Shown: positions 43,870 through 54,254, counted from the stretch's first letter. The stretch: DNA of 64,000 nucleotides from Parapedobacter tibetensis (GCF_024704835.1 NZ_JAMXBE010000012.1:1-64000), one strand, 5' to 3'. The notes: a model not told the origin generated them from the sequence alone. Numbers and translations are program-made.

Positions 43870-45600
43870 TTAAAAAAGATATGATAATCCCAATTGCAAG
43901 TGGTAATTATTCTTATCGCGGTGCTCAACACCCCAAAAAGTATGTTCTGGAGGAAAATAGATTTCAAATCTATAATTATAGGAATGCATATACTGTAATT
44001 TCGCCGATGCCACAAAATTCTTATAGTCCCAAGTGGCATAACCAGCAAGTCCTAAATCTACCCAACCCCTACGCAAATCATTCACATGTCCTTCCCTATA
44101 CATAAAATCCTCTTTTTGTACAAACCGCTCAAATCGCAATCCAATCTGTTTTATATTCCTTACCCAGGCCATATCTATGGATTGCACATTGCTACCCGGC
44201 CCTATCCCTGCCCCCAACACTTGTCCCCTATGCGTATAACCATCACGAACAACATGGTGGGTGTACCATGTGGGACTTTCCCGCATAAAATTAGTTCTAT
44301 TGAACGATAATTCTGTAACCTCAGCATCAAACTGGAGCATATCTTCTTCGCCACCGAAATATTTAAATGATACAAGTTTACGAAAGCCCAATACATAAGC
44401 CCTGGAATGAGTACTCTGAACCATCCAATCCCTGCCATTTTCTGGACGAACTTTGCGACCGTATTCCCCGTAAACTTCAAACTTACCAGCAGGCATCACC
44501 CAACGGAAGAAGGCCGAGCCATATCGATCTCTCACTTCTCCATCGGTCTGTAAATCCCCATTGTCATCTAAATAGCGTGCTTCCTTATTCACCGGTTTGA
44601 AAAAAGGAAGATAATCCCTCAAGTTGTCAGTCTGGTCATGGCTATTAACCACAAAGGATCTGATGATCCCCAGTGAAAGACCTGGCAGCCACTTGGGTTG
44701 ATAACTAGCGATAAAGCCTGAAAAATAGCGATCACTTTTGGGCTTTGGAATGTAATACATCTCCTGATGAAGACTCTCGTCAGTAATGGACGGCAAGAAA
44801 CCTGAGCTCCGCAATCTTCCTCCAACCAGCTGCCCTTCAAAAGATCCAATGGGTGTACTTACCGGCCGGGTTGTATTGATCGTGAAATGCGGAAATCCCG
44901 GTGCGGTATTGCTCATTAGCAATGAATTTCTAATCCCCGGCCCCCACCATAGGTTTTCGGTAGAAACCCCAAACGAAACCGGGTCAAAATTCAGTCGGAC
45001 ACTACTTTGTCCCAAAAACGCATCAGTATACACGCTCCTGCCAAAATATTCTGGCAAATCTATCTTGTTCCCAAATGTGATATACCAATGACGCCCAAAT
45101 CCCGGAGAGTTTCCTAGCCCATCATACATCCTGTTGCTTGCCATGACCACTTCCGGTTGGAATTGCACACTCAAGAACTTATACTTTGCAAAAACTCCCG
45201 CAGATAATTTCACCTGTCCTCCTTGAGAAGGAATCATTCCCCCGTCATTCCAGCCATACGGATATGTTGAATTGGTTTGAAACTGTAAACTAGCGGGCAT
45301 AAATTGTATATACCCATTTCCATCCGGCGTGTAAAAAAAATTGCGTGATTCCAATGTGCCATCATGGTCAAAAACATTGGTACGCTGTAGTGCGGCTGCA
45401 CTCAACGGACGAATGGTGAAAGACACTGTTGAATCAACCAACCCCAATAATTGATCGCGTCGATACTTATCCTCTAAAACCGGAGTGCCGACTGGCAATA
45501 CTTGCGCCCTTAATTGCCCTAAAGAACCCACGCCTACTATGAAAAGGACCAAGAACATTTTACAAGAAGCAGCAGGATTAAATCGTATACATTTCTGCAT
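43870..45600 (-). CDS. Capsule assembly Wzi-family outer-membrane protein (copy 2)
   Basis: This 576-residue paralogue of the preceding Wzi gene shares the mature start QVLPVGTPVLEDKYRRDQLLGL and matching strand patterns throughout, with moderate identity by eye. It ends LGLSYLF, again an aromatic barrel end. A signal peptide covers about residues 1-33. Two adjacent Wzi genes suggest that the polymer is anchored through a heteromeric or redundant barrel, or that the copies hold different parts of the polysaccharide. Confidence 0.88.
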   Translation of the reverse strand: MQKCIRFNPAASCKMFLVLFIVGVGSLGQLRAQVLPVGTPVLEDKYRRDQLLGLVDSTVSFTIRPLSAAALQRTNVFDHDGTLESRNFFYTPDGNGYIQFMPASLQFQTNSTYPYGWNDGGMIPSQGGQVKLSAGVFAKYKFLSVQFQPEVVMASNRMYDGLGNSPGFGRHWYITFGNKIDLPEYFGRSVYTDAFLGQSSVRLNFDPVSFGVSTENLWWGPGIRNSLLMSNTAPGFPHFTINTTRPVSTPIGSFEGQLVGGRLRSSGFLPSITDESLHQEMYYIPKPKSDRYFSGFIASYQPKWLPGLSLGIIRSFVVNSHDQTDNLRDYLPFFKPVNKEARYLDDNGDLQTDGEVRDRYGSAFFRWVMPAGKFEVYGEYGRKVRPENGRDWMVQSTHSRAYVLGFRKLVSFKYFGGEEDMLQFDAEVTELSFNRTNFMRESPTWYTHHVVRDGYTHRGQVLGAGIGPGSNVQSIDMAWVRNIKQIGLRFERFVQKEDFMYREGHVNDLRRGWVDLGLAGYATWDYKNFVASAKLQYMHSYNYRFEIYFPPEHTFWGVEHRDKNNYHLQLGLSYLF

Positions 45601-45742
45601 TATGGATAAATTATAATGAAACCGACATGATTAAAATAAACAGATGAAATCTGAATGATACTTAACTTATTTGCCAAATTTCGAATAAATTACAGAGTCA
45701 TTGCCTAAACTCATTGTCCGCTATGCCAATCAAAAAACATGC

Positions 45743-46894
45743 CTATTCCGTTAGGCTTCCTTTTATTAACATTTCCAACCGATGGAGATAAATCGCGATG
45801 ATTCGATCTACGGAAAATTCTTGTATCATTTTATTCCTCCCCTTTTGCCCCATTTCTTTGCGTTGGGAAGGCGATAATTTAATTACGCGTTCCATGCAGA
45901 CAGCTACACTTTTGGCATCTTTCTCTCGGCATAAAAATCCGGTCACTCCCTCTTCCACCAATTCCCTACATCCTGATATATCACTGGCAATAAGCAGCTT
46001 ACCCATGGATGCACTCTCTTGAAGGGTGGTAGACATGCCTTCCCGATAGGAAGGTAACACCACGCAGTCCACCTCGGCAATAAAGGGTCGTACATCATCA
46101 ACCGGACCCAAATACGTGATGATCCCCTTGCTTACCCATTCCATCAATTCTTCTTCCTGCACAGCAGCAGGATTGACAACATTTAAGTATCCTAACACCT
46201 GAAAATTAGCCTCAGGATAAATTTGCTTAATATGTCGGGCCGCTGTAACAAACTCCCGGATTCCCTTATCATAAAGTAATCTACCAATGAACAAAAACGT
46301 GCAACGCGCTTCATCATGATCGTGCTTTTCTACCAATACCGGGTTGAACGTATCAAAACAATTGATTCCTTCACCCGGAATCCGTAGCGCTTTTTCCGCC
46401 ACAATCAATTTTTGATTAATGAAGAGCTGTAAATCATCATTGTTCAAAAACCATACACTATCCGCCTTCCGTAGCGCAAATCGATATAGCTTTCTAGCCA
46501 CATTTGTAATGATTCCCTTATTGATGAACGCATAACCAAGTCCCGTAATCACTGCCAGCACTGGAATACCCAAACTATGCGCCGCCAATGTACCATATAC
46601 ATTGGGCTTGATTGTATATTGAATGATAACGTCAGGTCGCTCCTTCGTGTATATGCGCTTAAATTCCCGGTAAAGCTGTATATCTTTCAAAGGGTTCATC
46701 CCCTTGCTTGCCAACGCGGTTAATCCGCTAAAGCGAACACCTACCGCTAACAACTGGTCAACATGTTCGTCTTCCGGAGCCAGCAACAGCACGTCATAGC
46801 CTTGGCTTACCAATGCTTTGAGCAAATCCATGCGGAAACGGGTAAAACTCCACGCCGTATTGGAAACAAGACATATCTTCTTTGGCACACCCAT
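45743..46894 (-). CDS. Family-4-type glycosyltransferase
   Basis: This is a 383-residue GT-B fold glycosyltransferase. The donor-binding motif PSYREGMSTTLQESASMGKLLI (E-x7-E region, near residue 285) and a nucleotide contact in DVRPFIAEVDCVVLPS are typical of GT4. The N-terminal part VSNTAWSFTRFRMDLLKAL resembles PglA-like enzymes that extend undecaprenyl-linked sugars. It ends the glycosyltransferase run before the Wzi genes. Sugar specificity cannot be read from sequence. Confidence 0.85.
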   Translation of the reverse strand: MGVPKKICLVSNTAWSFTRFRMDLLKALVSQGYDVLLLAPEDEHVDQLLAVGVRFSGLTALASKGMNPLKDIQLYREFKRIYTKERPDVIIQYTIKPNVYGTLAAHSLGIPVLAVITGLGYAFINKGIITNVARKLYRFALRKADSVWFLNNDDLQLFINQKLIVAEKALRIPGEGINCFDTFNPVLVEKHDHDEARCTFLFIGRLLYDKGIREFVTAARHIKQIYPEANFQVLGYLNVVNPAAVQEEELMEWVSKGIITYLGPVDDVRPFIAEVDCVVLPSYREGMSTTLQESASMGKLLIASDISGCRELVEEGVTGFLCREKDAKSVAVCMERVIKLSPSQRKEMGQKGRNKMIQEFSVDRIIAIYLHRLEMLIKGSLTE

Positions 46895-46897
46895 TTG

Positions 46898-47983
46898 TTA
46901 AGAATTAGTAATGGCATCGATGAGTGAATCTGAGAATATTGGCGTATTTCTGAATGTTTCATGTGCAGCTTTTGAAATCGAACTGCATTTTTCTTCATCT
47001 TGTATGATTAAAAGCAATTTATTCATCGCCGCTTCCCATGATTCAGGGGTCCTTGTGTCCATAAAAATTGCTGACTGACCATCCTTGGCATAATTAGGGA
47101 TTTCTCCTACAGCTGTCACTACACAGACCATGCCGTGCTGCATCGCCTCTGCCACACTCATGGCCATGCCTTCTTGTATACTAAGTTGGATATAAAAATT
47201 ATGCGAATCGTGGATTTCATCCTTTTTCGCGGGAGATACTTCTCCGTTTATACGGATATATTCCTGCATGCCAGCAAGCTGGATTTGTTCCATGACAGCT
47301 GCTTGCTCACCTTCATCCCTTCCAAAGATATCCAGTGTAGCGTCTATCTCATGCGCTCTGAGCCATGCAATCGCAGAAACGGCCAGTGAAACCCGCTTAA
47401 TTTTGTTTAACTTTCCCATAAAACAGAATTTCTTTGTTCCGGAAAAGTCATATCCTCTAGGGTGCCTAGGTATAGGATTGACGAGATAAGAAAGTGCTTT
47501 CACGGGGCTTTTGGCGCCATGTATCGTCTGTGCAAATGCTTTTGTTGCTAAGGAATCTGCAAATACAGCATTGCTCATTCGTATGGCCCTGCTCGTGAAA
47601 AAACGATCTGCCCAATGGAAGAATCCATTGCTATGTAACATGACAAAATACCGGGCATGGCCATGCCAGAATTTGTATAACATAGCCGGCACTGTGGATC
47701 TCCACAATGAGCTGATTATGATATCGGGATTAAATGATCGAAGCCGCAGATAAATAACAGGCATATATAACGGTAAGGCCCATGCTGGCATATTGAAACA
47801 AACCGTACGCTTTTGTACAGGCTCGGCTAGTCCCGCCATCAACGTTGGTTTGGCACTACCCAACACATAAACTTTGAGGTTAAAGGTCTCATGCAATTTG
47901 GGCAAGGCTGATAGAAAGGCGACTTCTGCCCCACCAACAGCGACATCATGAATGATATAAGCCAATCTCCGTTTCGTAATCAT
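46898..47983 (-). CDS. Family-4-type glycosyltransferase
   Basis: This is a 361-residue GT-B fold protein. It has FCFMGKLNKIKRVSLAVSAI as the start of the second lobe and QEGMAMSVAEAMQHGMVCVV with the two conserved Glu residues. The N-terminus begins LAYIIHDVAVGGAEVAFLSAL, a GGAE loop common to GT4 enzymes. It lies 3 bases upstream of the next glycosyltransferase, showing tight coupling. Confidence 0.85.
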   Translation of the reverse strand: MITKRRLAYIIHDVAVGGAEVAFLSALPKLHETFNLKVYVLGSAKPTLMAGLAEPVQKRTVCFNMPAWALPLYMPVIYLRLRSFNPDIIISSLWRSTVPAMLYKFWHGHARYFVMLHSNGFFHWADRFFTSRAIRMSNAVFADSLATKAFAQTIHGAKSPVKALSYLVNPIPRHPRGYDFSGTKKFCFMGKLNKIKRVSLAVSAIAWLRAHEIDATLDIFGRDEGEQAAVMEQIQLAGMQEYIRINGEVSPAKKDEIHDSHNFYIQLSIQEGMAMSVAEAMQHGMVCVVTAVGEIPNYAKDGQSAIFMDTRTPESWEAAMNKLLLIIQDEEKCSSISKAAHETFRNTPIFSDSLIDAITNS

Positions 47984-48014
47984 AGCCTCTTAAAGTAAGC
48001 AATTCGAATAACAT

Positions 48015-49088
48015 TCACCATATTGAATAAGGCTGCATCAGATCGGGACTTATCATTTTCAACCCATAATAAAATACATACACCAAAAACAAAAACCGTA
48101 ATGACAAAGCCGCAAATTGTTCCCTTTGATTCATTTCCAATGTACGACACAAGTAAGGTGCCGCGAAAAGTATTGTCCCAAACAGCAGTAAAGACAGACG
48201 TTGCATAATAGCAAACGAAATGAATAACAAATTGATAAACGAGGACAACGACAAGGAAATAAACAATATTTTCAATAATCGGTCAGAATAATGTTGAGAC
48301 AGTTTTTCACGAAAAACAACCATACCGATCAAAAAGACCTGTGCTATAATTGAGATAACATATCCACCTTTTCCGATCTCATCCACTTCTACATAATGGG
48401 CCAATATAGGCGGCAACCCTCCTAATTGGAACAGCAGCATTGTTGGGTTAAACAGTCCTCCTATCAGCCCCAGCAACGGCAAAAACAAGAAAACCAATTG
48501 GTTTCTCAAAACCATATAGATCAACGCGGGCAATAATACCACGAGCGCAGCGCTGTGAAAGGTTGAAGCAAGTAAAACCAATAAAAAAAACTTGATGTAT
48601 TTTCGGTCGACAAACATGAAAATTGCCCACAAACCGATGCCGGCTGAAAGGGCAAAACGTATTTGTGTGAAATCTCTATAGAAATAAAAAAAGCAGACAT
48701 AAATTAGTAGCGAGGTAAAAGGGTAAGGACTCCTTCGAAATATCAGCGTATAGTTGACTAATCCCGTTGTTACCGCCATCAACATAAAGACGATATGGAT
48801 GTTACCTCCCAATGAGTAAATCACTTTGTTTACCAACAAATATCCCCGTTCCATGTTCTCCGGATAATTGCCCGTAAAGAGATCAGTCCATGACATACCC
48901 CCCGCCAAATTAAAAGCATCCTGATAACTAAAACCATCATTGTCTACGCCTAATGAACGCAAACCGACAAATAGCACTAACAAAACACCATGTCCAACAA
49001 ATACGAACCAGCGGATATAACGCTGCTGTACAAAGTCAAAAAGACAAAGTAAAAATGTCAATATCACAAGTGCGTAATAAGGTAACAT
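48015..49088 (-). CDS. EpsG-type polysaccharide polymerase (Wzy-like)
   Basis: This is a 357-residue inner-membrane protein with about ten hydrophobic segments. It begins LPYYALVILTFLLCLFDFVQ. A large loop contains DNDGFSYQDAFN near residue 50 and a conserved Arg in FTQIRFALSAGIGLW, typical of EpsG-type oligosaccharide polymerases. By family and place in the locus it should join repeat units in the periplasm. It abuts the glycosyltransferase gene upstream with no gap. Confidence 0.8.
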   Translation of the reverse strand: MLPYYALVILTFLLCLFDFVQQRYIRWFVFVGHGVLLVLFVGLRSLGVDNDGFSYQDAFNLAGGMSWTDLFTGNYPENMERGYLLVNKVIYSLGGNIHIVFMLMAVTTGLVNYTLIFRRSPYPFTSLLIYVCFFYFYRDFTQIRFALSAGIGLWAIFMFVDRKYIKFFLLVLLASTFHSAALVVLLPALIYMVLRNQLVFLFLPLLGLIGGLFNPTMLLFQLGGLPPILAHYVEVDEIGKGGYVISIIAQVFLIGMVVFREKLSQHYSDRLLKILFISLSLSSFINLLFISFAIMQRLSLLLFGTILFAAPYLCRTLEMNQREQFAALSLRFLFLVYVFYYGLKMISPDLMQPYSIW

Positions 49089-50003
49089 CTATTTTCCTTT
49101 CTGGGGATTAATATATTTATCAAAAAGCATGAAGAGTCGACTCACAGGCCAAAGGATAACAGACCAGCTCATATTAATCTGCTTCATTTTTTTTGAAAGC
49201 CCCGCCCCTTGGTCATAAACCGCAAACCGCCAAAAGTTAATCACTGCCTTAAATTTTTGCATGAACGACAATCCTGGCATATTTGACATCTCTGCGTAAT
49301 ACAAACAGGCATATTTAGGACTCGATTTTCGTAGGCGAACAGACGTATCTGTGATACCGCCAGGCAGGTATTCACAGATATATATCCCTTCATTGAAAAA
49401 TCGTAACATATAAGATTTGGCTATCCTGTTCCATACCAAGGCATCCGCGCAAAACGATTCATCTGATATTACAGGGTAGGGATATTGTGCCATGATCCTT
49501 GTAGAAATAACTTCCGCTTTATCCCCTTTATATTCCATCTTGAACCGATACTCCAGTGCTGAAGCATCAAGGATCTCATAGTCCACATCGCCTCCTATGA
49601 CCGTGCCGTCCTTATAAATACGCAAACCACAAACACCAGCAAACCTAGCTGAATCAGTACGTTTAAGCACAGCCCTCCATTGCTCCACAATGGTTGAAAG
49701 CGCATGCTTAGTTAGGGTATCATCACTATCCACAATGAAAAACAATTCCCCTGCGGCCATTTTCACTCCTTTGTTGATTGCGATATGCTTGCCTGCATTT
49801 TGCTGGAAGTGATACCCAATCGGAACCAATCCCTCGGAAATAAATCCGTTCACCTTTTCTTGAGTACCATCGGTACTGCCGTCATCGACAATAATCCATT
49901 CGAAAGAACCAAAATCCTGATTTTTAATACTCGCATACAATAAGCTAAGATATGCGCCCCTGTTATATGTGGGGGTAAATATACTTATGTATGGGATTGC
50001 CAT
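49089..50003 (-). CDS. Family-2 glycosyltransferase
   Basis: This is a 304-residue GT-A fold enzyme. The N-terminal SIFTPTYNRGAYLSLLYASI and the donor acid cluster EWIIVDDGSTDGT are canonical. The DxD motif FIVDSDDT near residue 94 binds the metal and nucleotide sugar. The C-terminal part ends in a basic amphipathic section suited to membrane association. It forms part of the polysaccharide operon directly upstream of the polymerase gene. Confidence 0.88.
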   Translation of the reverse strand: MAIPYISIFTPTYNRGAYLSLLYASIKNQDFGSFEWIIVDDGSTDGTQEKVNGFISEGLVPIGYHFQQNAGKHIAINKGVKMAAGELFFIVDSDDTLTKHALSTIVEQWRAVLKRTDSARFAGVCGLRIYKDGTVIGGDVDYEILDASALEYRFKMEYKGDKAEVISTRIMAQYPYPVISDESFCADALVWNRIAKSYMLRFFNEGIYICEYLPGGITDTSVRLRKSSPKYACLYYAEMSNMPGLSFMQKFKAVINFWRFAVYDQGAGLSKKMKQINMSWSVILWPVSRLFMLFDKYINPQKGK

Positions 50004-50024
50004 AATTGTTACTCGTTTGTTATG

Positions 50025-50939
50025 TTAGTTAATCGGTTTTCTCAACACGGTCTTAAAAAGCAAAATTCCTTTCTTATCTCCCAAGACAAATCGATTTTTT
50101 AACAAAATAAACAATCTTTCGGACACAGAACGACTATTGGCATAACGAAAATACGCCCTGAAAAGCTCCTTGGTGGATTCGTCTAATAAATCGTAGTATC
50201 GTTGGTAAAACGACTCATTAGCCTCGTAATGGGCTCGATCGATCACAGGCTTTCCATCACATAAAAAGGACTTTGCTTTTCTTAAATACCCATTCAACTG
50301 GTTTCCGGTCACATTCAACCGATGCTGCCTATATAGCATATGTACCTCATCTAAATATGTCATTGTGCCAAGCGAAACGGCACCCATTGTGATAAGGTGG
50401 TCATGCATTGCGACATGGTCAGGAAAGGGTCTTAACATTTCCAATAATTGATGGTTGATGATTACCGCACACCCTTGTATGCCCGAATTGAAGAATAGCG
50501 TGTTGCGGACAGTGCTGGGGTGGATGGTTGTCGATTTCTGAGGTGTAATGTCAGCATCCTTGTATAGGTAGGCATTCGTATAAACTGCTGCCGGCTTAGA
50601 GTATCGCGAAATGGCATCAACCATTCTGGCAACTTTATTTTCCAGCCAAATATCATCTTGATCACAAAACATATAATATTCTCCATCGACATGTTGCATT
50701 AAGTGTAAATAGTTTTTTGCCGACCCTAATCCGCTTACGCCATCATCAAGAAGGTGGATACGATTATCCCTTTGCTGGTAATCCCTAATAATAGCCAATG
50801 TGTTGTCTGAAGAACCGTCATCGTGGATGGTCAATTTCCAATGAGCAAAAGTTTGCCGTAACAATGATTCCAATTGATCTTTGAGATAGGCCTCTCCATT
50901 GTAGGTTGCCATTAATATGTCAACACTGGAATTATCCAT
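50025..50939 (-). CDS. Family-2 glycosyltransferase (rhamnosyltransferase-like)
   Basis: This is a 304-residue GT-A enzyme. It begins DILMATYNGEAYLKDQLESLL, followed by LTIHDDGSSDNTL and the metal site YYMFCDQDDIWL, the motif pattern of RfbN/RfaG-type rhamnosyltransferases and related GT2 enzymes. Its start overlaps the upstream gene's end by 8 bases, a sign of coupled translation. The acceptor is unknown. Confidence 0.87.
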   Translation of the reverse strand: MDNSSVDILMATYNGEAYLKDQLESLLRQTFAHWKLTIHDDGSSDNTLAIIRDYQQRDNRIHLLDDGVSGLGSAKNYLHLMQHVDGEYYMFCDQDDIWLENKVARMVDAISRYSKPAAVYTNAYLYKDADITPQKSTTIHPSTVRNTLFFNSGIQGCAVIINHQLLEMLRPFPDHVAMHDHLITMGAVSLGTMTYLDEVHMLYRQHRLNVTGNQLNGYLRKAKSFLCDGKPVIDRAHYEANESFYQRYYDLLDESTKELFRAYFRYANSRSVSERLFILLKNRFVLGDKKGILLFKTVLRKPIN

Positions 50940-51993
50940 AATGCTTAACCAAAGGAAATAGATCTTTATTTTTGTTAATGGCCAAAAGCTCTTGAATCAG
51001 CTTGTGATTGGTTTCACTCTTTGTCGGAATAAGGTCAACAGAAAAATCCTTATAACATAAATATTCGTAGCCCATCGCTTCAAAATCACCTATTTTGGGA
51101 CTTTTGACAATGGGTATAATACCATAGAACAAGTACTCCACCATTTTGGTAGGGCAGGCAACATGGTTGACCGTAATATCATCACGTAGTACAAAGCCAT
51201 AATGCGCGTTATGGTAATAAGCATCCAACTCCTTCGGATCAACTGTTTGTACATGAATTCTTTTGTTGGATTGCAATCCAAATTTTGCAAGGAGTTTCTT
51301 CATTTGTTCAGGCTCTCCCGTTAATATATCGAATCTTATATTCCCATAATCATTATTTTTAATCGTCTCCAACATTAATTCGATGTTTTGCCAAGATTGC
51401 GTGTTGCCGCTATATACAACCCTGAGTTCCACAACATCAGTTGGAATTTCAATATTGATTTCCTTGTCATAAAGGTGTGAGGGTAATATGGTATAATGTA
51501 AAAAAGTAGGACGCGATGAAAGGTATTTGGCCTTGAAATGATTCTCCATAGTGTGCGTCACTACAATGACAACATCGACCCTTTTAAAAACTATCCTTTC
51601 ACTGAGACTATATAAGAAACTCTTAAATGCCAGGCCCGATAATTTGATTTCTTCCGGAACCACTCCATGTGCATCCAATATGAGCTTACTTTTTTTATGA
51701 ATAAATAAGAACAAAGGCAATACAGGCAAAACATTAATTACGGAATGAAAAAATAAGGTATCCGCATTTCGAATCAGTTTTAAAATCAAAAAAAAGTGAA
51801 TAAACAAATTGCATCTATATTGGACGACCCCATCAGCTATTTTTTCCACTTCCTTTCTGGCAAACAACCGATAGGAAACAAACAGGTAAGTCCGCGCAAC
51901 TGCTTTGAATTGTTGGTCCATAGCCACTATACGTTGCGACATCCCTTCATGCCATGTATCCTGATTGGGGTAATTAGCTAAAAATAGTAACAT
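50932..51993 (-). CDS. GT-B-type glycosyltransferase
   Basis: This is a 353-residue protein. The N-terminus MLLFLANYPNQDTWHEGMSQRI and the internal KLILDAHGVVPEE resemble bacterial GT4-like transferases. The second lobe has VVYSGNTQSWQNIELMLETI and HYGFVLRDDITVNHVACPTKM, replacing the usual E-x7-E region. Classification beyond GT-B is uncertain. It overlaps the next gene by 8 bases and follows wecB by 4 bases. Confidence 0.75.
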   Translation of the reverse strand: MLLFLANYPNQDTWHEGMSQRIVAMDQQFKAVARTYLFVSYRLFARKEVEKIADGVVQYRCNLFIHFFLILKLIRNADTLFFHSVINVLPVLPLFLFIHKKSKLILDAHGVVPEEIKLSGLAFKSFLYSLSERIVFKRVDVVIVVTHTMENHFKAKYLSSRPTFLHYTILPSHLYDKEINIEIPTDVVELRVVYSGNTQSWQNIELMLETIKNNDYGNIRFDILTGEPEQMKKLLAKFGLQSNKRIHVQTVDPKELDAYYHNAHYGFVLRDDITVNHVACPTKMVEYLFYGIIPIVKSPKIGDFEAMGYEYLCYKDFSVDLIPTKSETNHKLIQELLAINKNKDLFPLVKHYG

Positions 51994-51997
51994 TTTA

Positions 51998-53122
51998 CTA
52001 AAATTGAAACAAATGATTCTTTAGTATTTCCACAATTCGCTCGGCGCTTTTTCCATCACCATAAGGATTTTCACTAGTTGACATTGCCTTGTAGGCATGT
52101 TTATCATGCAATAATAAGGAAGCTTCCTGAATAATTTTTTGGGTATCCGTACCCACTAATTTTACTGTTCCAGCAATAATAGCTTCAGGGCGTTCGGAAA
52201 CCTTGCGCATAACCAATACAGGTTTGCCTAATCCCGGTGCTTCCTCCTGTACACCACCACTGTCCGTAATGACCATATAGGCCCGAAGCATCAGCCAGGT
52301 AAAAGCTGGATAACCTAATGGTTTCACCAATCTGACATTTTTTAGTTGACCCAAAAGCTCATTTATCGGTTTTTGTACATTCGGGTTGGGATGTACTGGG
52401 AATACAATTTCCACATCTTCCGTTTCAGCAAGATATTTTAGTGCAAAGCAAATATCAATAATCCCTTGGCCAAAATTCTCACGGCGATGTGCAGTCACTA
52501 CAATTAATCGCTTTTCAGGGGAAAGCTTAGACTTTAGGAAATTAATTTCATCATCATGATAATCATTAAGTTTATCTTTTGCCCAATACAAGGCATCTAT
52601 TACCGTATTACCCGTTATAAAAATGTGTTCACCGTCAATATGTTCGTTGAGCAGGTTGGCTCCAGCCATTTTAGTGGGCGCGAAATGCAGGCTTGCAATT
52701 CTGGCTGTCAACTGCCTATTAATTTCCTCTGGAAAAGGGGCGTATCTATCATAAGTTCGTAAACCAGCCTCTACATGACCGACCGGAATCTGGGCATAAT
52801 ATGCGGCTAATGCTGCAAACGTGGAAGTGGTGGTATCCCCATGGACCAATACCAAATCGGGTTTAAACTCGTTCAAGATGGTGCTCATACCCTCGATCAC
52901 ATTGGCAGAAAGTCCGGATAGACGTTGATTATCACGCATCAGATTGAGGTCATAGTCGGGTCTAATCTCAAAAAAATGCAAAATCTGATCCAATAGTTCA
53001 CGATGCTGGGCTGTCACGCATACCTTCGCTTCAAATGAGCCATTATCTTTAAGTGCTTTCACCAGCGGGGCCATTTTTATGGCTTCAGGCCTTGTGCCAA
53101 ATACTATCAGGATTTTATTCAT
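51998..53122 (-). CDS. wecB: UDP-N-acetylglucosamine 2-epimerase (non-hydrolysing)
   Basis: This is a 374-residue cytosolic epimerase that makes UDP-ManNAc from UDP-GlcNAc. Motifs are VFGTRPEAIKMAPL at the N-terminus, LVHGDTTTSTFAAL near residue 95, VTAHRRENFG near 205 and TDSGGVQEEAPGLGKP near 285. All are characteristic of WecB. It supplies a precursor for the polysaccharide. The dehydrogenase wecC is absent, so ManNAc rather than ManNAcA may be the intended sugar unless wecC lies elsewhere. Confidence 0.94.
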   Translation of the reverse strand: MNKILIVFGTRPEAIKMAPLVKALKDNGSFEAKVCVTAQHRELLDQILHFFEIRPDYDLNLMRDNQRLSGLSANVIEGMSTILNEFKPDLVLVHGDTTTSTFAALAAYYAQIPVGHVEAGLRTYDRYAPFPEEINRQLTARIASLHFAPTKMAGANLLNEHIDGEHIFITGNTVIDALYWAKDKLNDYHDDEINFLKSKLSPEKRLIVVTAHRRENFGQGIIDICFALKYLAETEDVEIVFPVHPNPNVQKPINELLGQLKNVRLVKPLGYPAFTWLMLRAYMVITDSGGVQEEAPGLGKPVLVMRKVSERPEAIIAGTVKLVGTDTQKIIQEASLLLHDKHAYKAMSTSENPYGDGKSAERIVEILKNHLFQF

Positions 53123-53174
53123 ATTTCAAGATCACGACGATTTAGTTAAGCAGCACATATAATCACTACAAAAA

Positions 53175-54254
53175 CTATGGATTACTATTATATTTTGAGA
53201 CCTCATCGGCCAGTACTTCAAGATATGCTCGTCCAAATTTCAAGTCAGGCTCTAAATAATTACCCTCGCCCCATTCATTCCATGATTTTATAAAAACCAC
53301 CTGTTGGTCCGCCGGTTTACCTTTGATAGCATCAAACGTTTGCCTGATATGCTTACGAAACAATGTAGGTGTAGAATCTGTCAAAATATACCCATTGATC
53401 CCACTCCTTGGCGAGTGATCCCAATTAGGAATAAGGGTTGGATAGCATCGTTCCTGGGAATCTTCTTCTCCGGTAAAATACTGCATGGCTTTGGAATAGG
53501 GAAATATATTATGGTATTTTATATGTGATTTATGCAATACCTTATCAAATAAAGAGGGTGCATTTGCCTCCTTTATATCATAGAGGCGTAGCAAATTCAC
53601 CGCATCAAATCCCAAGGAATATAACGTTGGTAATTTCTCCTTATGCGTGGTGTGCCCAATAAAATACATCCCCTTTAAACCATTTTTCACTGCCAAATCG
53701 TTCCATATATCAAACATTATCTTACAATCGGGGATGTCAAAAGGCACATATATAGTAAAGATAGGCTTTCCGTCGATTTTAATATACCTGGAATCCTGGA
53801 AAGCAGGCAATAGCGCATTAAAATGATCAATATAATCTTGTGTGCCCGGATACACTTGCTCAATGAGTGTTTTGCCTTTTGAAACTCCATGCCAAATACC
53901 CCTCCATGTTTCATTAGCCCAGGCTAAGCAGAAAGGAAACGATGGGTCACCTGATTTCAGCACCTCATTGAATGGTGTCTCCAGCAACCTTCTCCCGTTA
54001 CCAAACCAATAGTGCCAATAGCAAAACCCTTCGATACCATGTCTTGCCGCCATTTCGGCCTGTTGAATTCTAGTGGAAGACAAACGTAAATCATAATACC
54101 CTAAATCTGTAGGAACCCTGGGTTGATAGTGACCTCTAAACAGGGGTTTGGCTTTGCCAACATTCGTCCATTCAGTAAAGCCCATACCATGCCACAGATT
54201 GTTTTCAGCTATCGGATGGAACTGAGGTAGATAATAAGCAATTAATCTAATCAT
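53175..54254 (-). CDS. WbsX-like / GH99-like protein
   Basis: This 359-residue protein of the Glyco_tran_WbsX family begins MIRLIAYYLPQFHPIAENN. WHGMGFTEWTNVGKAKPLF and GHYQPRVPTDLGYYDL are family hallmarks, and it ends with KSWNEWGEGNYLEPD. The fold resembles GH99 hydrolases, but members in polysaccharide loci are annotated as possible transferases. Which reaction it runs is unclear. The start at 54254 is used because ten residues upstream do not fit the family. It lies between wecB and the flippase. Confidence 0.85.
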   Translation of the reverse strand: MIRLIAYYLPQFHPIAENNLWHGMGFTEWTNVGKAKPLFRGHYQPRVPTDLGYYDLRLSSTRIQQAEMAARHGIEGFCYWHYWFGNGRRLLETPFNEVLKSGDPSFPFCLAWANETWRGIWHGVSKGKTLIEQVYPGTQDYIDHFNALLPAFQDSRYIKIDGKPIFTIYVPFDIPDCKIMFDIWNDLAVKNGLKGMYFIGHTTHKEKLPTLYSLGFDAVNLLRLYDIKEANAPSLFDKVLHKSHIKYHNIFPYSKAMQYFTGEEDSQERCYPTLIPNWDHSPRSGINGYILTDSTPTLFRKHIRQTFDAIKGKPADQQVVFIKSWNEWGEGNYLEPDLKFGRAYLEVLADEVSKYNSNP

